This document shows, in pieces, positions 27,228-37,808 of a stretch of DNA of 64,000 bases. The notes under the pieces are model-generated. The model did no database searches, was not told where the DNA came from, and saw only the letters and a list, made by a program, of their open reading frames with translations. The DNA comes from Rhea pennata (taxonomy: Eukaryota > Chordata > Aves > Rheiformes > Rheidae), in NCBI RefSeq assembly GCF_028389875.1, contig NC_084682.1, positions 2,862,001 to 2,926,000 of the forward strand. The letters are read 5' to 3'. The translations under genes were made by a program, and so were the position numbers. Each line of letters starts with the position of its first letter. Within the stretch, counting starts at the first letter, position 1.

Positions 27228-30200
27228 GAAAAAAGGAAAAGAAAACACCACCCACACACCACTTTACTGAATAAACCTTATTTCACAGATAACTTTTGTA
27301 ATCTACTGCTTTATACACATAGCAGCACACTTCTCCACACCTCTCCACTCCCTCACCCTTCTCAACCTCATCAGCAACTGCAGGAATGCCTTTTTGTTCT
27401 GCATCTATACAGAATCCAGCACAAGGGATACAAAAGCCTGAACCTCAAAAAAAGCAAGTAAAGTCACACACACACACACCCCTGATCCCCTGTGCAGCCT
27501 GAAAACAAACAGGAAAACAGGGAAACCTGATTTTCTCTACCTATTAGAGGTGTTAGGGGTCTCACCTATTCAGAGGTGTTGGAACATCTCTGTTGATGAT
27601 ATGATCTCACTACGAGAATTATGCTTCAAATTTTAATGTCTTACATTCAACAAGAGCACAGAAAAACTAGAGAAGCCAGAGCATGTCAGGATTAGAAATA
27701 TGCCTCATAGTTACAAGTTCAAAAAAAACCTTGAACCTTAATACATCAAAAACAAAGGTAAGCATAGACAAAAAGCAGTAAGTTTCACAACAGCAGACGA
27801 AGAAGTAACAGGGTGAGATGGCTTGATTCTAGTTGAATTTAGACAGAAATATGGCACACATTAATACAAAAGTAATAATCACTGAAAAAAAACTCAAAGT
27901 GTTATCTCTCCTTCACTGGAAAGCACTAATTTAAAAGGAGGTCCTATCTGCATGCACTATTCCACAAGCCTAACCAGAATGGTTGTATGTTTGCACACAT
28001 GTGCAGAAGTCACGATTGTTTCCCACATACGCAATTAATTTCTGATGCCCCCAGATACAGCAGCATTAAGTTTTTTTGTGAAGTTGCACTAATCAGTCAC
28101 AGCAAAAGTCCTATAAAATATTACCCACTAACTCTGGATTCTTGCATCCTTCATATGATAAAGTGCTTGCTTATGACCTTATTCATTTTCCTCTGGCCAG
28201 ACAACCTCAAAATTGAAGAGCAGCTACAATTCATATCATAGGTAGTCTACCCTTTCCTCCTTTGTCAAGTACCAAGGGGCAGAAGCCTTGAGACAAATTA
28301 GATTTAAAAACATTTTTTTTCCATAAGATTAGATTAATCACTCTTGATCAGTAAAAGCAGTCTCTACTGCAATGCAGAGAATGAATATTACATTGCTTGT
28401 TGTGAACAGTGTCAGCAAATTTCTGTTTATTCATTTTGCTTTCTTAATAAAATAGCTAGACATGATACTAGAGCTTTAAATAGCCATGCTCATTCTTTTT
28501 TTGGATTAGCAGAATACAGTGAGGAGACAATATTGCAGCCACACTCACTGTATAGATGTTGGAAACCAAACTCAAGATCAGATTTTTGGATTCACATCAA
28601 GGTATAAGCACTTTGGAAGTTTTATCTACCATTTTATCTAAAGAAAGCACAACTATATCATGAGTTTTGCTTTTGCCTAAAAATTGTAAATGCCTCCCCC
28701 TCCAAAAAAGTTAGTATAGTGCAATTACTAAAAGCTATAGATGAGCGCTGACTGTTTGAAACAGATTCATGTCATCTCCAGTTGTTCCTGTGCTTACTGA
28801 TCTCATCAGAAACTCTTCAAAGAACAGTGGACCCAAACAATTTTAAAGAAAAATCAATGTAAGAAAAGAAAAAAAAAATACAATCCAGAAGAGACGTTCC
28901 AAGAGCAAAATAAACACTGGCTGAAACTCTGTTACCCAATATAAATCCAAGGATTACACTCATCAGCCTCCTACTATGTAGCTAACAAAAAACTTAGGAA
29001 AGAGAACATTAAAAATAAAAGTAACAAAGAAGCATCCTATCAAATACAGTAGAGAAACCGAAGACATGAGATAATCACACATACTAGAATTTAAAGCTGC
29101 ACACATACCAGAATTTAAGGCTGAGGGGTAGGGGGCAGAAGTAGAAAGCAGAACTTCTACATAAGATATCCTAACTGGACAGTTATTGAATTACATAGTT
29201 CAATATCTTATTTCTGACAACAGAAACTAGATTCTTTAGAGGAACTCCCTTCCTCAGAAGACTACCTTCCCCTCCACAAACCACAGCCTAAAGTCCTTTA
29301 TTAGAGAGTCTCCCATTTTCTTGCTTTGTGAGGACTTTTTTTTTTTCTAGTTGTCACAAAAAATGGCATTTGCAAATATCACCCACCTGTCAACATGCCC
29401 TCTGTTTCCCAAGATCCAACATATTTCTTTCTTTGGCTAAAAAAGAATAGCCTCTGTATCTCTCTCCCTCAACAGACCCAGTGAGGACTTAACTAGTTTT
29501 ACTAGAAAACAATTCAAGTAGGATACACATAAATCTGGCAAAGGCATAAAAGAAACAAATCAAAATACAAGTAACACCTGCTTCCAAAAAAGTACAAATG
29601 TAACAGTATCAGTTATTAAGCTCTTCTAGAGACAGGTAGGATTAACAGACATTTACATATTCCTTAGCAAAACCATAGATTTTGGAATTTCCTGTGCCAT
29701 CTCTTATTTTCATAATGGTTGCCAGGAAAAGTCAAACGCCATTTGAACAAAATACACTGCTGGACAGGTTTGTTGTTTTACCACAGTCACGATTAGTTGA
29801 TACTACCTCTTTCAGCTTCAATTATTGTTTAGGAATTCTACAGAAGGATAAATATTCCTAGTATTAAGAATTTGTCTGCTTCTTTTACTTTGCAGCACAA
29901 CCCTGTTGTTACCAAATCCACAATAAATAACACTCAGACTAGCAGTCCCAGGTTTGACTTCCCATTGAAGACCAGGAATGCACAAGTTTATAAAACATGC
30001 CCTAAAAGTTAACAAATCTAGAATATGTAGAATTAAAATTGATTGGATTCATTAAGGAATGGTAAATAAAGACAATATATTATAACAGAGCCAACCACTG
30101 CAATAGAGGGTACCGTGAGGAAAAGAGTCAAGACGTTCTGTGAATACTTTCCTCCCTTTTAACCATGGGGCTATTGTTATGAGAAACCAGCTATTTCCAC

Positions 30201-33122
30201 TGTTGGGGTAGTTATTTTATCCCACCTGTGTCTTCTCAGTCAATGTGAATAGGTTGGTAAACTGTGTAGGCTGGTAACATTTTTCAGTCTTAGATTGCAT
30301 AGCTTAAGTTCAAGTACTCACACTGATGAATAAGAAGTTTTATATAATTACAAACTATTAACATTCATACTGTATATCAAAATAAATCTGACCAATGCTG
30401 TCTTTTATTCTTTGCACTGTGTGCGCCGACTTCTCCAGTATCACAGACTGTGAATAACACCCAGATAACAAAACACTACTTGCAAGTTAGAGGCAAGAGA
30501 CTGGTAATATTTTTATTTCTTTTAATACTCACAGAAAGAAAATCTTCTTGTTCAAAATTCAAATGCAAGTACATTCATATGAATCTTCCATTACATACCA
30601 CCTTTCCTCAACCATACTTAAAGAATAAGTACTATTCTGTATGATACTAACAGCTAACTGACAACCTCTCAACATAGCAGCAATAATCATGAATATGTAG
30701 TCAGAACAAAGAACTCAGAAGTCTTTCGGTTTGTCTTCTTTAAAAGACTTAGTGATTTTGGAAATTCTACTTCTGCTTTAAAGAACTTGATTGTCACGAT
30801 GTACTGACTATAAACATAATTTTAGGTTGGTGATCTAGTATCTGCATCATTTTGAAAATCTTGGCAATTATGTTTAGAATTAAACACTAAAATAAGCACC
30901 AACATAATATAAAAGAAGTCTCTCCTGTTCATCGTAACACCTCTGCAAAATCCTCATTCCAGCATGATTCAACTATGTCAATTGTATTGCTGTAGCTATC
31001 TAGATATGAGAATCAAGAACTAGTTACTGAGTGTTGTATAGATGTATATTAAAGATGCAAGCACTGTTCTAAAAGATTTACAATCTGAGTATGATTCTTC
31101 AAGGTATTCATTGCAGGTAGACGTGTCTGCCTATAGTGCTCCATTTAGCAAGGCCTGCGGAGTTTCTTGCATTCTGGCCAAGGTTTAGTTACATTACTAC
31201 GTAAGCTAATTTGAACACAGCTACTAAAGACGACAAGTTCCTTACATAGAGGGGAAAAAAAACCAACAACAAAAAAAGTATAACTCCTCCCCCTCAATGA
31301 AGATATGGAAGACCACCCTACCATTGACAGCAATAGCAAATCACTCACTACACAGTAGTAACCTAATTTATTCTGTATGCGGGCAATTGGTAGAAAAATC
31401 AACTTTAAGAAGAATATAAACATACCTTACACATTTCAGATTCTCAAAGTTGATTTTTGTTACAAAACACAAAAATAATAGGAAAGCCAGTAAAAATACT
31501 GTCATTAACAAAAGTTATATCAGCTAATGATTAGTACATTATTTTTGAAGACAGATACTTTGCATGTTCATTATCATCACCTGAACAAAACAACATACCA
31601 TTATACACAAGCAGAAGGAACAGATTAGAAAAATCTCTTTAGAAGCCAGATATATTGGTGGTTCCTTTTTACATTATGGAACAACTTGAAATGAATCTGA
31701 TTCAATGCAATATTGAAGAGTATTAATGAAAGGATAATAAGTCAGTGATCTCTTAAGCTCATCTATGGTTTTCAAACCTTTGTGAGTAATATGTATTTCA
31801 ACATTTCTATGAGTAGAAGGAGTTTTCTTTTTATGCTTTTACAAAAGTCCTGGAGTATCATCCTTTCATCTGAATAATCATCAGGACAGAAAGAGTCAAA
31901 GAAGTCACTTGTCAAAGGTCATATCTATTAACAGTTAAAATATGTCCATGTGCATTGTCAGTGTCACACCTTTAGCGTTTACCTGAAAATTGCCATACTC
32001 CAAGCTTTTTCTGTAAGCATGCTCACGTGTGGTAGAGAGGATTTTCCATGTTTCCCCATACGTAAGGCAGACAATATCTAGCACAGAAGAAATGTACTTG
32101 CCTACTTCAACTTTATAGATGCAATTTCTCTGACTCTAGGGAGGATCAACCTTCCCTCTAAATACTATTGCTGTATTACTGTACTAATATTATTACTGTA
32201 TGCATACACGATGGCCACTACCTCTGGTTCATAAAAATTCACCTGAACAATTTCTTCATGTAGCACCTCCTAGATTTTTAGAAATTTACTGCCAGAGGAA
32301 AGGCAAGGCTATCACCCATCTTAGCTTTTCCACGTTGTTTCTCTCCCGACGAACGCTCACTTTCATCAGAGACGTGGAATGCCTATTTAGTGCACAATAG
32401 AAATTAACGGACCATCGTAGTGTCCCTTTAACTCCGGTATTTTAAAGGGGAGCAGCAGAACTAGAAACAGCCTGTCCACCAGAAAACGCTTTAAGTGTAA
32501 TAAACAACATCATTTAAAGGGCCTCAACTCTTTCCATCTGGTTCCCAGCAGATCTTCAAAGAAGGCCACGGCAAAAAGCAAGAAAATAAAAGAAAAAAAC
32601 CCTCCAAAAATAGAGAAAAACAACAAAAAGGCGGAAATTTCCCCCCAGCACAACTAGCTCGGTCGCAGCCTGCCCAGCGCCGCCGCCGAGGTGCCTTCCC
32701 GCCGCCCCCAAGGCCCGCGCCCCCCTCGCAGCCCCCGGCCGCTCCACCCCAGCGACCGCAGGGCCCCGGCCCGGCCTCCCCGCTCCGGAGCCTCCGCAGC
32801 GTCGCCGGCCCTCGCTCCGCCGTGCCGCGGGCCCCCTCGGCAGCGGCCGCCCCGCAGGGCCCGCCGCTTCGGGGGGAGCCTGGAGGAGCGGCCTAGGGCC
32901 GCCCGGGCGCAGGACTCCCCTCCCGATGCGCCTTCCATCTCTGCCCAGGCCCGGCTCGGCTCGGCCGCCGCCTCCCCCTACCTTGTAGTACACGTCGAAC
33001 TGGATATTCTCGGGCAGGGAGCGGATGTCGCGGCGCCGCGCCCGCCCGTAACTATCCACCACGGCCGAGATCGCCGTGTTATAGAGCGTCTCGGGCACCC
33101 ACTCCAGCTCCACCGCCGCCAT
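11156..33122 (-). CDS. APPBP2: APPBP2, amyloid beta precursor protein binding protein 2 (complete, 13 coding exons)
   Basis: Seen: thirteen exons with GT/AG borders join in frame into 586 codons plus TAA: 33122-32982, 22769-22681, 21744-21593, 20896-20773, 15703-15535, 14772-14683, 14190-14123, 14044-13939, 13603-13479, 13281-13196, 12790-12600, 12362-12197 and 11409-11156. The start MAAVELEWVPETLYNTAISA matches the family N-terminus, and the length fits (human about 585). Family knowledge: APPBP2 (PAT1) is a tetratricopeptide-repeat protein that binds the cytoplasmic tail of APP and microtubules, and it serves as a CUL2 E3 substrate receptor for certain C-terminal degrons. TPR-like helices are visible around residues 430-463 (AKHYGNLGRLYQ), 471-505 (GHLASLYNYDMNQYENAEKLY) and 514-547 (GLIKLYNSIGNYEKVFEYH). 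The N-terminal half (residues 48-255) is nearly identical to the mammalian protein as I remember it. There is no signal peptide or membrane segment. The start has A at -3 and G at +4. No frameshift or premature stop was found. Confidence 0.97.
12197..12362 (-). CDS. APPBP2: APPBP2 exon 12 (residues 448-503)
   Basis: Encodes EAEEMHIKAIQIKEQLLGQE, then YEVALSVGHLASLYNYDMNQ and YENAEKLYLRSIAI, ending with one base of Gly503. The donor is GTAGGTACTT. This is a canonical TPR module of the family. Confidence 0.96.
12600..12790 (-). CDS. APPBP2: APPBP2 exon 11 (residues 384-447)
   Basis: Encodes ALILEEIAIDCHNKETEQRL through KHYGNLGRLYQSMRKFK, with a clear TPR helix pair beginning near residue 430. 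The donor is GTAGGATT and the acceptor GTACCCAG. It ends in phase 0. Confidence 0.96.
13196..13281 (-). CDS. APPBP2: APPBP2 exon 10 (residues 355-384)
   Basis: Encodes FHAERAIGIITHILPEDHLL then LASSKRVK and one base of Ala384. The donor is GTAGTATT and the acceptor CTTTCAG. Confidence 0.95.
13479..13603 (-). CDS. APPBP2: APPBP2 exon 9 (residues 314-355)
   Basis: Encodes TALDIRQSVFGGKNIHVATA then HEDLAYSSYVHQYSSGKFDN and ends with CT of split Leu355 before GTGAGTAC. The acceptor is CACTTTCAG. Confidence 0.95.
13939..14044 (-). CDS. APPBP2: APPBP2 exon 8 (residues 278-313)
   Basis: Completes Arg278 and encodes EHFGAKHPKYSDTLLDYGFY then LLNVDNICQSVAIYQ. It ends at CAG before GTATGCAGC. Residues GAKHP at the start match the kinesin-light-chain-like TPR consensus of the family. 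Confidence 0.95.
14123..14190 (-). CDS. APPBP2: APPBP2 exon 7 (residues 256-278)
   Basis: A 68-bp exon: ACVVKREFKKAEQLIKHAVY then LA and two bases of Arg278. The donor is GTGAGTAG and the acceptor TTGTTTAG. It is separated from exon 8 by an intron of only 78 bp. Confidence 0.94.
14370..14429. repeat. Perfect 25-bp inverted repeat with 10-nt loop in APPBP2 intron 6
   Basis: The left arm 14370-14394 (starts TTGAGTTAGACTAGG) is the exact reverse complement of the right arm 14405-14429 (ends CTAGTCTAACTCAA). The loop is CCTCTTGAGT. The string TACCTCTTGAGTTAG also occurs as a direct repeat (14365-14379 and 14394-14408), which fits a snap-back or template-switch origin. Confidence 0.93.
14683..14772 (-). 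CDS. APPBP2: APPBP2 exon 6 (residues 226-255)
   Basis: Exactly 30 codons, phase 0 at both ends: AYKWCIEAMKEITVGLPVKV then VVDVLRQASK. The acceptor is TTCCACAG and the donor GTGAATTG. A phase 0-0 exon of 90 bp could be skipped without a frameshift; there is no evidence that it is. Confidence 0.94.
15535..15703 (-). CDS. APPBP2: APPBP2 exon 5 (residues 169-225)
   Basis: Encodes RLLHVRNGNCKYHLGEETFK through ALLFAKSHYDE and ends on a full GAG codon before GTGAGTAGGG. The acceptor is TTCCTAAG, with few pyrimidines close to the junction. The region lies within the N-terminal helical repeats. Confidence 0.95.
15704..20772 (-). other. APPBP2: APPBP2 intron 4 (5.1 kb), no further feature recognised
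   Basis: AT-rich intronic sequence between exons 4 and 5. Only short open frames occur, none with a recognisable family or exon-like splice borders. It holds short A runs (for example 17445-17464) and a small 8-bp-arm hairpin at 16539-16562. No intact mobile element was seen. Confidence 0.7.
20773..20896 (-). CDS. APPBP2: APPBP2 exon 4 (residues 128-169)
   Basis: Encodes GGFLSDAGWYSDAEKVFLSC followed by LQLCTLHDEILHWFRAVECCV. It ends with two bases of Arg169; the donor is GTAAGCTC and the acceptor AATTTCCAG. Confidence 0.95.
21593..21744 (-). CDS. APPBP2: APPBP2 exon 3 (residues 77-128)
   Basis: Completes Arg77 and continues HLLHHCFQALMDHGVKVASV to a C-terminal part reading KEKAIQIGFVL. It ends with one base of Gly128 before GTAACTGG; the acceptor is TTTTTTCCAG. 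The frame is carried cleanly to the next exon. Confidence 0.95.
22484..22510. repeat. T-run joined to a 19-nt poly-G run
   Basis: In APPBP2 intron 2 a T-run passes directly into G at 22492-22510. Such a run is slippage-prone and can form G-quadruplex on the plus strand; the length may be affected by sequencing. Confidence 0.85.
22681..22769 (-). CDS. APPBP2: APPBP2 exon 2 (residues 48-77)
   Basis: Translates LYQQGRLCQLGSEFCELEVF then AKVLRALDK, and ends in AG of a split Arg codon before GTAAGTATT. The acceptor reads CTTTCAG. Too short to stand out as an open frame. Confidence 0.95.
22964..22989. repeat. Poly-A run, 26 nt
   Basis: Uninterrupted A run in APPBP2 intron 1, close to exon 2. It is preceded by AAAACTAAAAACT. 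It could be the tail of an old retroposon, but no body is recognisable. Confidence 0.85.
24212..24269. repeat. Two-copy direct repeat, 25 bp at a 33-bp period
   Basis: Copies at 24212-24236 and 24245-24269 begin AAATGAGGAGT and end CAACTACCTTTAT; they differ at one base. An A-rich linker separates them, and a further A-rich tract follows. Confidence 0.9.
26336..26379. repeat. Exact head-to-tail duplication, 22 bp x 2
   Basis: The unit begins CAAGCCTCTGAAAATAAAG and occurs at 26336-26357 and 26358-26379 without mismatch or spacer, in APPBP2 intron 1. Identity suggests a recent slippage duplication. Confidence 0.92.
26935..26954. repeat. (GA)10 microsatellite
   Basis: Ten uninterrupted GA units in APPBP2 intron 1. 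Confidence 0.93.
27194..27245. repeat. 52-nt uninterrupted purine tract (A-rich with G)
   Basis: Only A and G occur, as AAAAG-type units of varying length. It lies within APPBP2 intron 1. Confidence 0.9.
29076..29123. repeat. Head-to-tail duplication, 24 bp x 2 with two substitutions
   Basis: Units at 29076-29099 and 29100-29123 begin CACACATAC and differ at two positions, both transitions. There is no spacer. Confidence 0.9.
32982..33122 (-). CDS. APPBP2: APPBP2 exon 1 coding part (residues 1-47)
   Basis: Encodes MAAVELEWVPETL through NIQFDVYYK and ends on a complete AAG codon before the donor GTAGGGGGAGG. It lies inside the CpG island. The stretch SYGRARRRD is about one residue longer than the human equivalent, which accounts for the 586 versus 585 length. 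Confidence 0.96.
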
Positions 33123-33126
33123 CTTG
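33112..33126 (-). promoter_or_regulatory. APPBP2: YY1-type motif over the APPBP2 start codon
   Basis: The minus strand reads GCAAGATGGCGGCGG, matching the YY1 core AANATGGCGGC with the ATG as initiator codon. Binding itself is inferred. Confidence 0.65.
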
Positions 33127-33703
33127 CGTGTGCGGAGCCGCCTTCCCCCCTCCTCCCCCCCGGCCCCGGTCCGTCCGTCCGCCCCCCGCCCGCTCCTCCT
33201 CCCCGCGCCGCCCTGCGCGCCCGCGGAAGCGGCGTGAGAGCGAGGGGAGCGCGGGGAGGGCGTCAGTGCGCAGAGGGATGTTTGTGTGTGTGAGGGGAAG
33301 GGAACCGCGGGGAATGAGGAATTGTGGGGATATATGGCGGGGGGGGGGGGGGAGACGAAATGGCGGGGAAAGAGGCGATCTCAGGTGGCGGCGACCGGGC
33401 GCGACGTGTGGCGACCGGGCGGCTCCGCGGCTTTCTCCTCGCTTTCGGGGGAGGCTGCAGCTGCGGCCTGGGGGCTGTTCGTGCCCGGGCTGCCATTGGA
33501 GGGGGGGGGGGGCTGTCCCTCTTCCCCGCCCCGCGGCGCCAACCGCCCCCGTCACGCGCGGAGCCGCGCGCGCGTGGCGACGTTAATATTCACGGCGTCC
33601 GCGGTGGCCGCTCACGCCCGCCCTGAGGCGTTTCCCAGGTGAGCGTTACTCGGGCCTGCCGCCGGGGTCTCTCCCGCCTTGGCTGCCCTGTGGTAAAAAG
33701 CCG

Positions 33704-33790
33704 CCTTTTTTCTTTTCTTTCTTTCTTTTTTTTTTCCTTTTTTTCTTTCTTTCTTTCTTTCCTTTTTTCTTTTTTTTTCCCCCCTTCCCC
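33704..33790. repeat. 87-nt uninterrupted pyrimidine tract upstream of APPBP2
   Basis: Only T and C occur from 33704 to 33790, largely TTTC units, flanked by G on both sides. It lies about 580 bp upstream of the APPBP2 start codon, at the edge of the CpG island. Such tracts can form triplex (H-DNA). Confidence 0.93.
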
Positions 33791-34165
33791 GGGGAGAATT
33801 TACCCCGCAGCCCTGCCCGTGGAAACGGCGCTGTATTTTGTCAGTATCTCAGTAGCTGTTTCGAGGCGTGTTTTTTTTTTCTTCCTAATTCGCTCTCCGC
33901 GTGGGGCTTGCACACAACGCTCGGGCCACGCGGGGCCGGTTTCCTGCCGCGGATGGCAGGTTTTTAGGCTGAGGCAATCGGGGTGTTTTGGTCCCGGACG
34001 GACTCGCGGCGGTGCGAGGCTGAGATGTGCGCTGCTTGGGGCGGGTTTGGAAAGCCCTCTGAGTCAGGACGGCTCGGCTGGACTGCGCTGACCCGTGCTC
34101 CCGAAGAAAACTCCTGTTCTGAGTTAAATCTGCAACGTTTATCGAGCTTTTTGTCACAACTAAGG

Positions 34166-34168
<3 letters not shown>

Positions 34169-34196
<28 letters not shown>
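34169..34196. repeat. Poly-A run, 28 nt
   Basis: Uninterrupted A run in the spacer between the two genes. No retroposon body is recognisable beside it. Confidence 0.88.
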
Positions 34197-34201
<5 letters not shown>

Positions 34202-37200
34202 ACCTGTAACTATGCTAGGAGATATTTTTTCCTTCTCTCAAGTTTTATTTGGGCTTGTTTAGCTAGCTTAGGATTGTTACTACGACTTACAGTTTGTTCC
34301 CTTTTTAAAAAAATTTTTTAATTTATATGGGGCGGAGCTTCCTTCCGTTTCCCTTTGGGGACTGTTTTTAAGACCTGCAGAGGTGTAGCGGCTGCTGCCC
34401 TCTCCTCGCTTTGTGAGAGGATGTAGTTTGTCCTTTCTCCGCAGAAAGAAGCGAGGAGTGGGAAGGAAGGAATGTGAAAATGGGAAAGATTGCTTTGTCT
34501 TCTTCTTCCTTTTGTTTTTACTTATCAATGGCTTCAATTTTTTATTTTCCAAGATTGAGGGTTTTGTTGTTGTTTTTTTTTTTTTTTTTCATTTGAGAAA
34601 GACAGCTGGTTTATGTTGGTAGTTAGCCTCCCCCAAGAGACAGGCTGTTCACCTCAGTTATTTACTACAGAGATGGTTTAGAAAATTTAAGAGTTGGAGG
34701 CGTATCAGGAGGCAACAAATAAAGGCAGCTATGCAGTTTATGAAGGAAAAAAAAATATCAATAGTACCAGGAAACTGGTAATTCTTGAAACTTCTGATGT
34801 TCTTTATTTTGCTTTGAAATAAAGTATCTAATCGAATATCTCAAAATACAAGCAATAGTTATGTATAAGGTAAATACAGTTTTCAAGACAATGTTGTGAC
34901 AAGGGGCGTAAGCTTTTTGAAAGGTTACTGTATCTTGAAAAACTAGCCAGGATGCACCTTTTACTGTCTTGCCATTTTTTGGTAGACAGAAGAATAGTGT
35001 GAATTCTCAAGAGGAAGTAATAAAACATCTCTTAAGAAAGAAGGATGTGGTAAAAACCCTCTCTGGAATAAATTATTACATATTCAGTCTGTGATTCATT
35101 CTGATAGAGCCTGGGGAATAATCTTGATGGCTAAAGCGATTCAATCTCTAGGTAGAAATAACATTTAGATATGGCAGCTTTTGTTATTTATTAGTATTGC
35201 ATGTTTTAATATCTTTATATATTGAGCAACTCACTGGCCTTCTATTGTAAGTGCATGTTTTCTTCTTAAAAGCATTCTTATTAGACACTTGGTGTAGTCC
35301 TTAATTCAATGTATGTGTTTAATGTTGCAATAGTAGATGTCCATTTAAAGAAATATATAGTTAGTAGACCTACTAATAAAAGTCTGTTATCTTAAATCAT
35401 TGGCCAAATTTCCAAATACTTTTATAAGGTATCTTCATATCATTTTAGAGATTTACTCCCTTATGCTGTACTACTAACTTACTAGCAATATATCCCCATT
35501 CAATGGTGTCCTGTTCACATCCATAAATTATTTTAATGCAATTGCTCATTAATACTTGCAGATGTTAGAAAATCTTTCTGACTCCAGTACTTGTTGGCAA
35601 AGGTTCTGATGGATATTTTTATCTTTGTTGATATCTTTCTCTTTTCTTTTGCCCTTTTTTATATAGGGAAACATTTAAAAAACATTTACAAATACTGTTT
35701 GTGTCTGAAAGCAAACTGGTAATGTATGTTGTTTAGACAAAAGCATTCAGTCTGTCTTCTGTAATCTTAGCTTTTGAAGATACATCTGAGTATTTGAACA
35801 ACTCCTATGTAAAGCGTATGGAGTGTAATGGGTCTGTACATCTGTGTATGATTGTAATGGATGGGGAATACGGACAAGCCTAATAATGGGTAAATGTGTA
35901 TAAAAAAATATAGTCATAGTCTTCTATTATGAAAACTGTCCCTGGGGATCAAAAGAGCTGCTGATTGACAAAGTTTCATATATTGAATAAGTTCATATAG
36001 AAGAGATTTTACAACTTAAAAGAAAGATGATTGTGTAATTTCAATAGAATGTTGTTAGGGCCTGATATTTTTCTGGAACACATTACAAAAACCTCCCCAG
36101 AACCCTTAAGAAAAATCCCAGCCAGATACAGGTGTCAAATTAGTAGTTCTGGATAAGAATGAATTGGTGAAATTCACCTCTGTTAGTGGAGCCTGTTCAT
36201 GTGAACGTTTCCAAGCGTGTCTCTGAAACCACGGTTTCAAGACTAAAAAGTCATTCTGTCTCCAAGCTGCTACAAGAAGTAGCAGTGTTGTTTTTGCCTC
36301 ACATGGACTCTAATAATCTTAGACTCTTTGGGTAATCTGGAAACTGAAAACTTGTTTGGGGGGGATTTTGTGTGTTTACAGACTTATGTTTCAACCAAAT
36401 TAGGATCTGTACCTTTGTTAGAGTTTACATAAGCAGTAGAATTGCCCTGCTGCTTTTTTATTTTTTTTAAGTGTTAGTTTTAGATTTGCCTGAGCCAACT
36501 CTAGTTTCACCTGACTCATTTTTATCTGAAATTAACTAGAAAGCATTCACATAACAACTGTTATTGGTGGATAAGTATAGATGCTGTTTTTTGTTAGAAA
36601 GGTGATGATTAATGTTTTTGGGTGCTTTTATTGACCAATTGAGGAACTGAGATGGGAGGGATATCTGTCTGCAGATGCTCTGCCTTTACATGACTCTCTC
36701 AAATCATTTTGTGAATGTGCTATAATTAGAATAACTACTCTAATTATTATATTGTTTCTGAGTCAAAAAGATACAATTTGAGAGGTGAAATAGGTGAAAA
36801 GTACTATTTAAATACTATGCCTTTGATAGAAACATAATTCTAGCATGGATGAAAATGACAAGCCTGTTTTATATCCTGTCAATGCAAGATTGTTTGCATG
36901 TTTTCATTAAAAGTAAAGTACTTCGTGTAATAGGAGAAGTTTGTGAAATTGATATGTTCACACAGATGAATATCAGTATGAATATAGGTGAAGATTCAAA
37001 CTAAATGTTCAATGAAAAAATAATTTATTTTAAGTTGTAGGCAACAATTGCGTATAGCTTAGGCCTCTCAGATGAGACCAGTGGTTTTTGTTTTATCATG
37101 GTTTAAATGTTAGCTCATATTTTTGTTAATGACCTTTTTATTAATTACTATAACTGTACATAGTGAAAAAAGTTTGTAAGAATGCAACAAAAAAACCCTG

Positions 37201-37808
37201 CTGAATTTCCCTGCAATATGCTTATTTTTAGGTGGGAAAGAAATGAACTGACATGGATAACATATGAACCTTCTATATCTCCTTGATGTGGATATTAAAG
37301 GAACCTTGAAAATAGTTTATGGGCAAGTTGTTGGAGGCTTCTAAATTTAAATTTCTTACAGGAAATCATTAAACTGTAGAGGAGCCAACATAACAGACTG
37401 TTGCTCTAAACCAAGAGCTAAATGGAGAGCATTCACATGAACTTGTCAGACTTTAATACTGCTATTTCTTTCATGTTTACTGCAACACAAATAAATACAT
37501 TTTAATTTATATATTTTTCATCTGTATCAGTTATGCAATAACATAAAGCAATGCTGCTGTGAACATACCTCAGGGAATGTTGAAAAAAAATGAGACTGTG
37601 CTCCAAAGGGCTCCATCTTAATACTGCAGAGGATTTTAAGTCCTTGTGTGGTCAGGCCTTGCACTCCTTCATTGGCTAGGGAAAAAACTTAAAAATGCAG
37701 GTACTTGAATTTCTTCTTTTTACAGAAGTTGCTCATGCTTTATCTGAGGCTGTTGTGCTAAGATGATGATACAGTCCACAGAGGCTATGCGAGAGCCATA
37801 AGATGTTG

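Larger units (their letters stand above)
22770..32981 (-). other. APPBP2: APPBP2 intron 1 (10.2 kb) with simple repeats only
   Basis: The first and longest APPBP2 intron. It contains poly-A 22964-22989, three short tandem duplications (24212-24269, 26336-26379, 29076-29123), a (GA)10 run at 26935-26954, a purine tract at 27194-27245 and a (CA)n stretch near 27466-27479. I see no coding exon or recognisable transposon. Confidence 0.7.
32650..33640. promoter_or_regulatory. APPBP2: CpG island spanning APPBP2 promoter and exon 1
   Basis: Dense CG dinucleotides run from about 32650 to 33640, covering exon 1, the first part of intron 1 and about 500 bp upstream. There is no obvious TATA box near the start codon. 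Upstream motifs visible on the plus strand include GCGGAAGC (an ETS-type core near 33221) and CCATTGG (inverted CCAAT, near 33491). This is the usual look of a broadly expressed vertebrate gene. The long overlapping open frames here on both strands result from GC richness. Confidence 0.85.

Noticed and set aside
32691..33586. Overlapping open frames on both strands around APPBP2 exon 1
   Set aside because: These are GC-driven frames without stop codons in a CpG island; only the minus-strand frame ending at the 32982 donor has family similarity.
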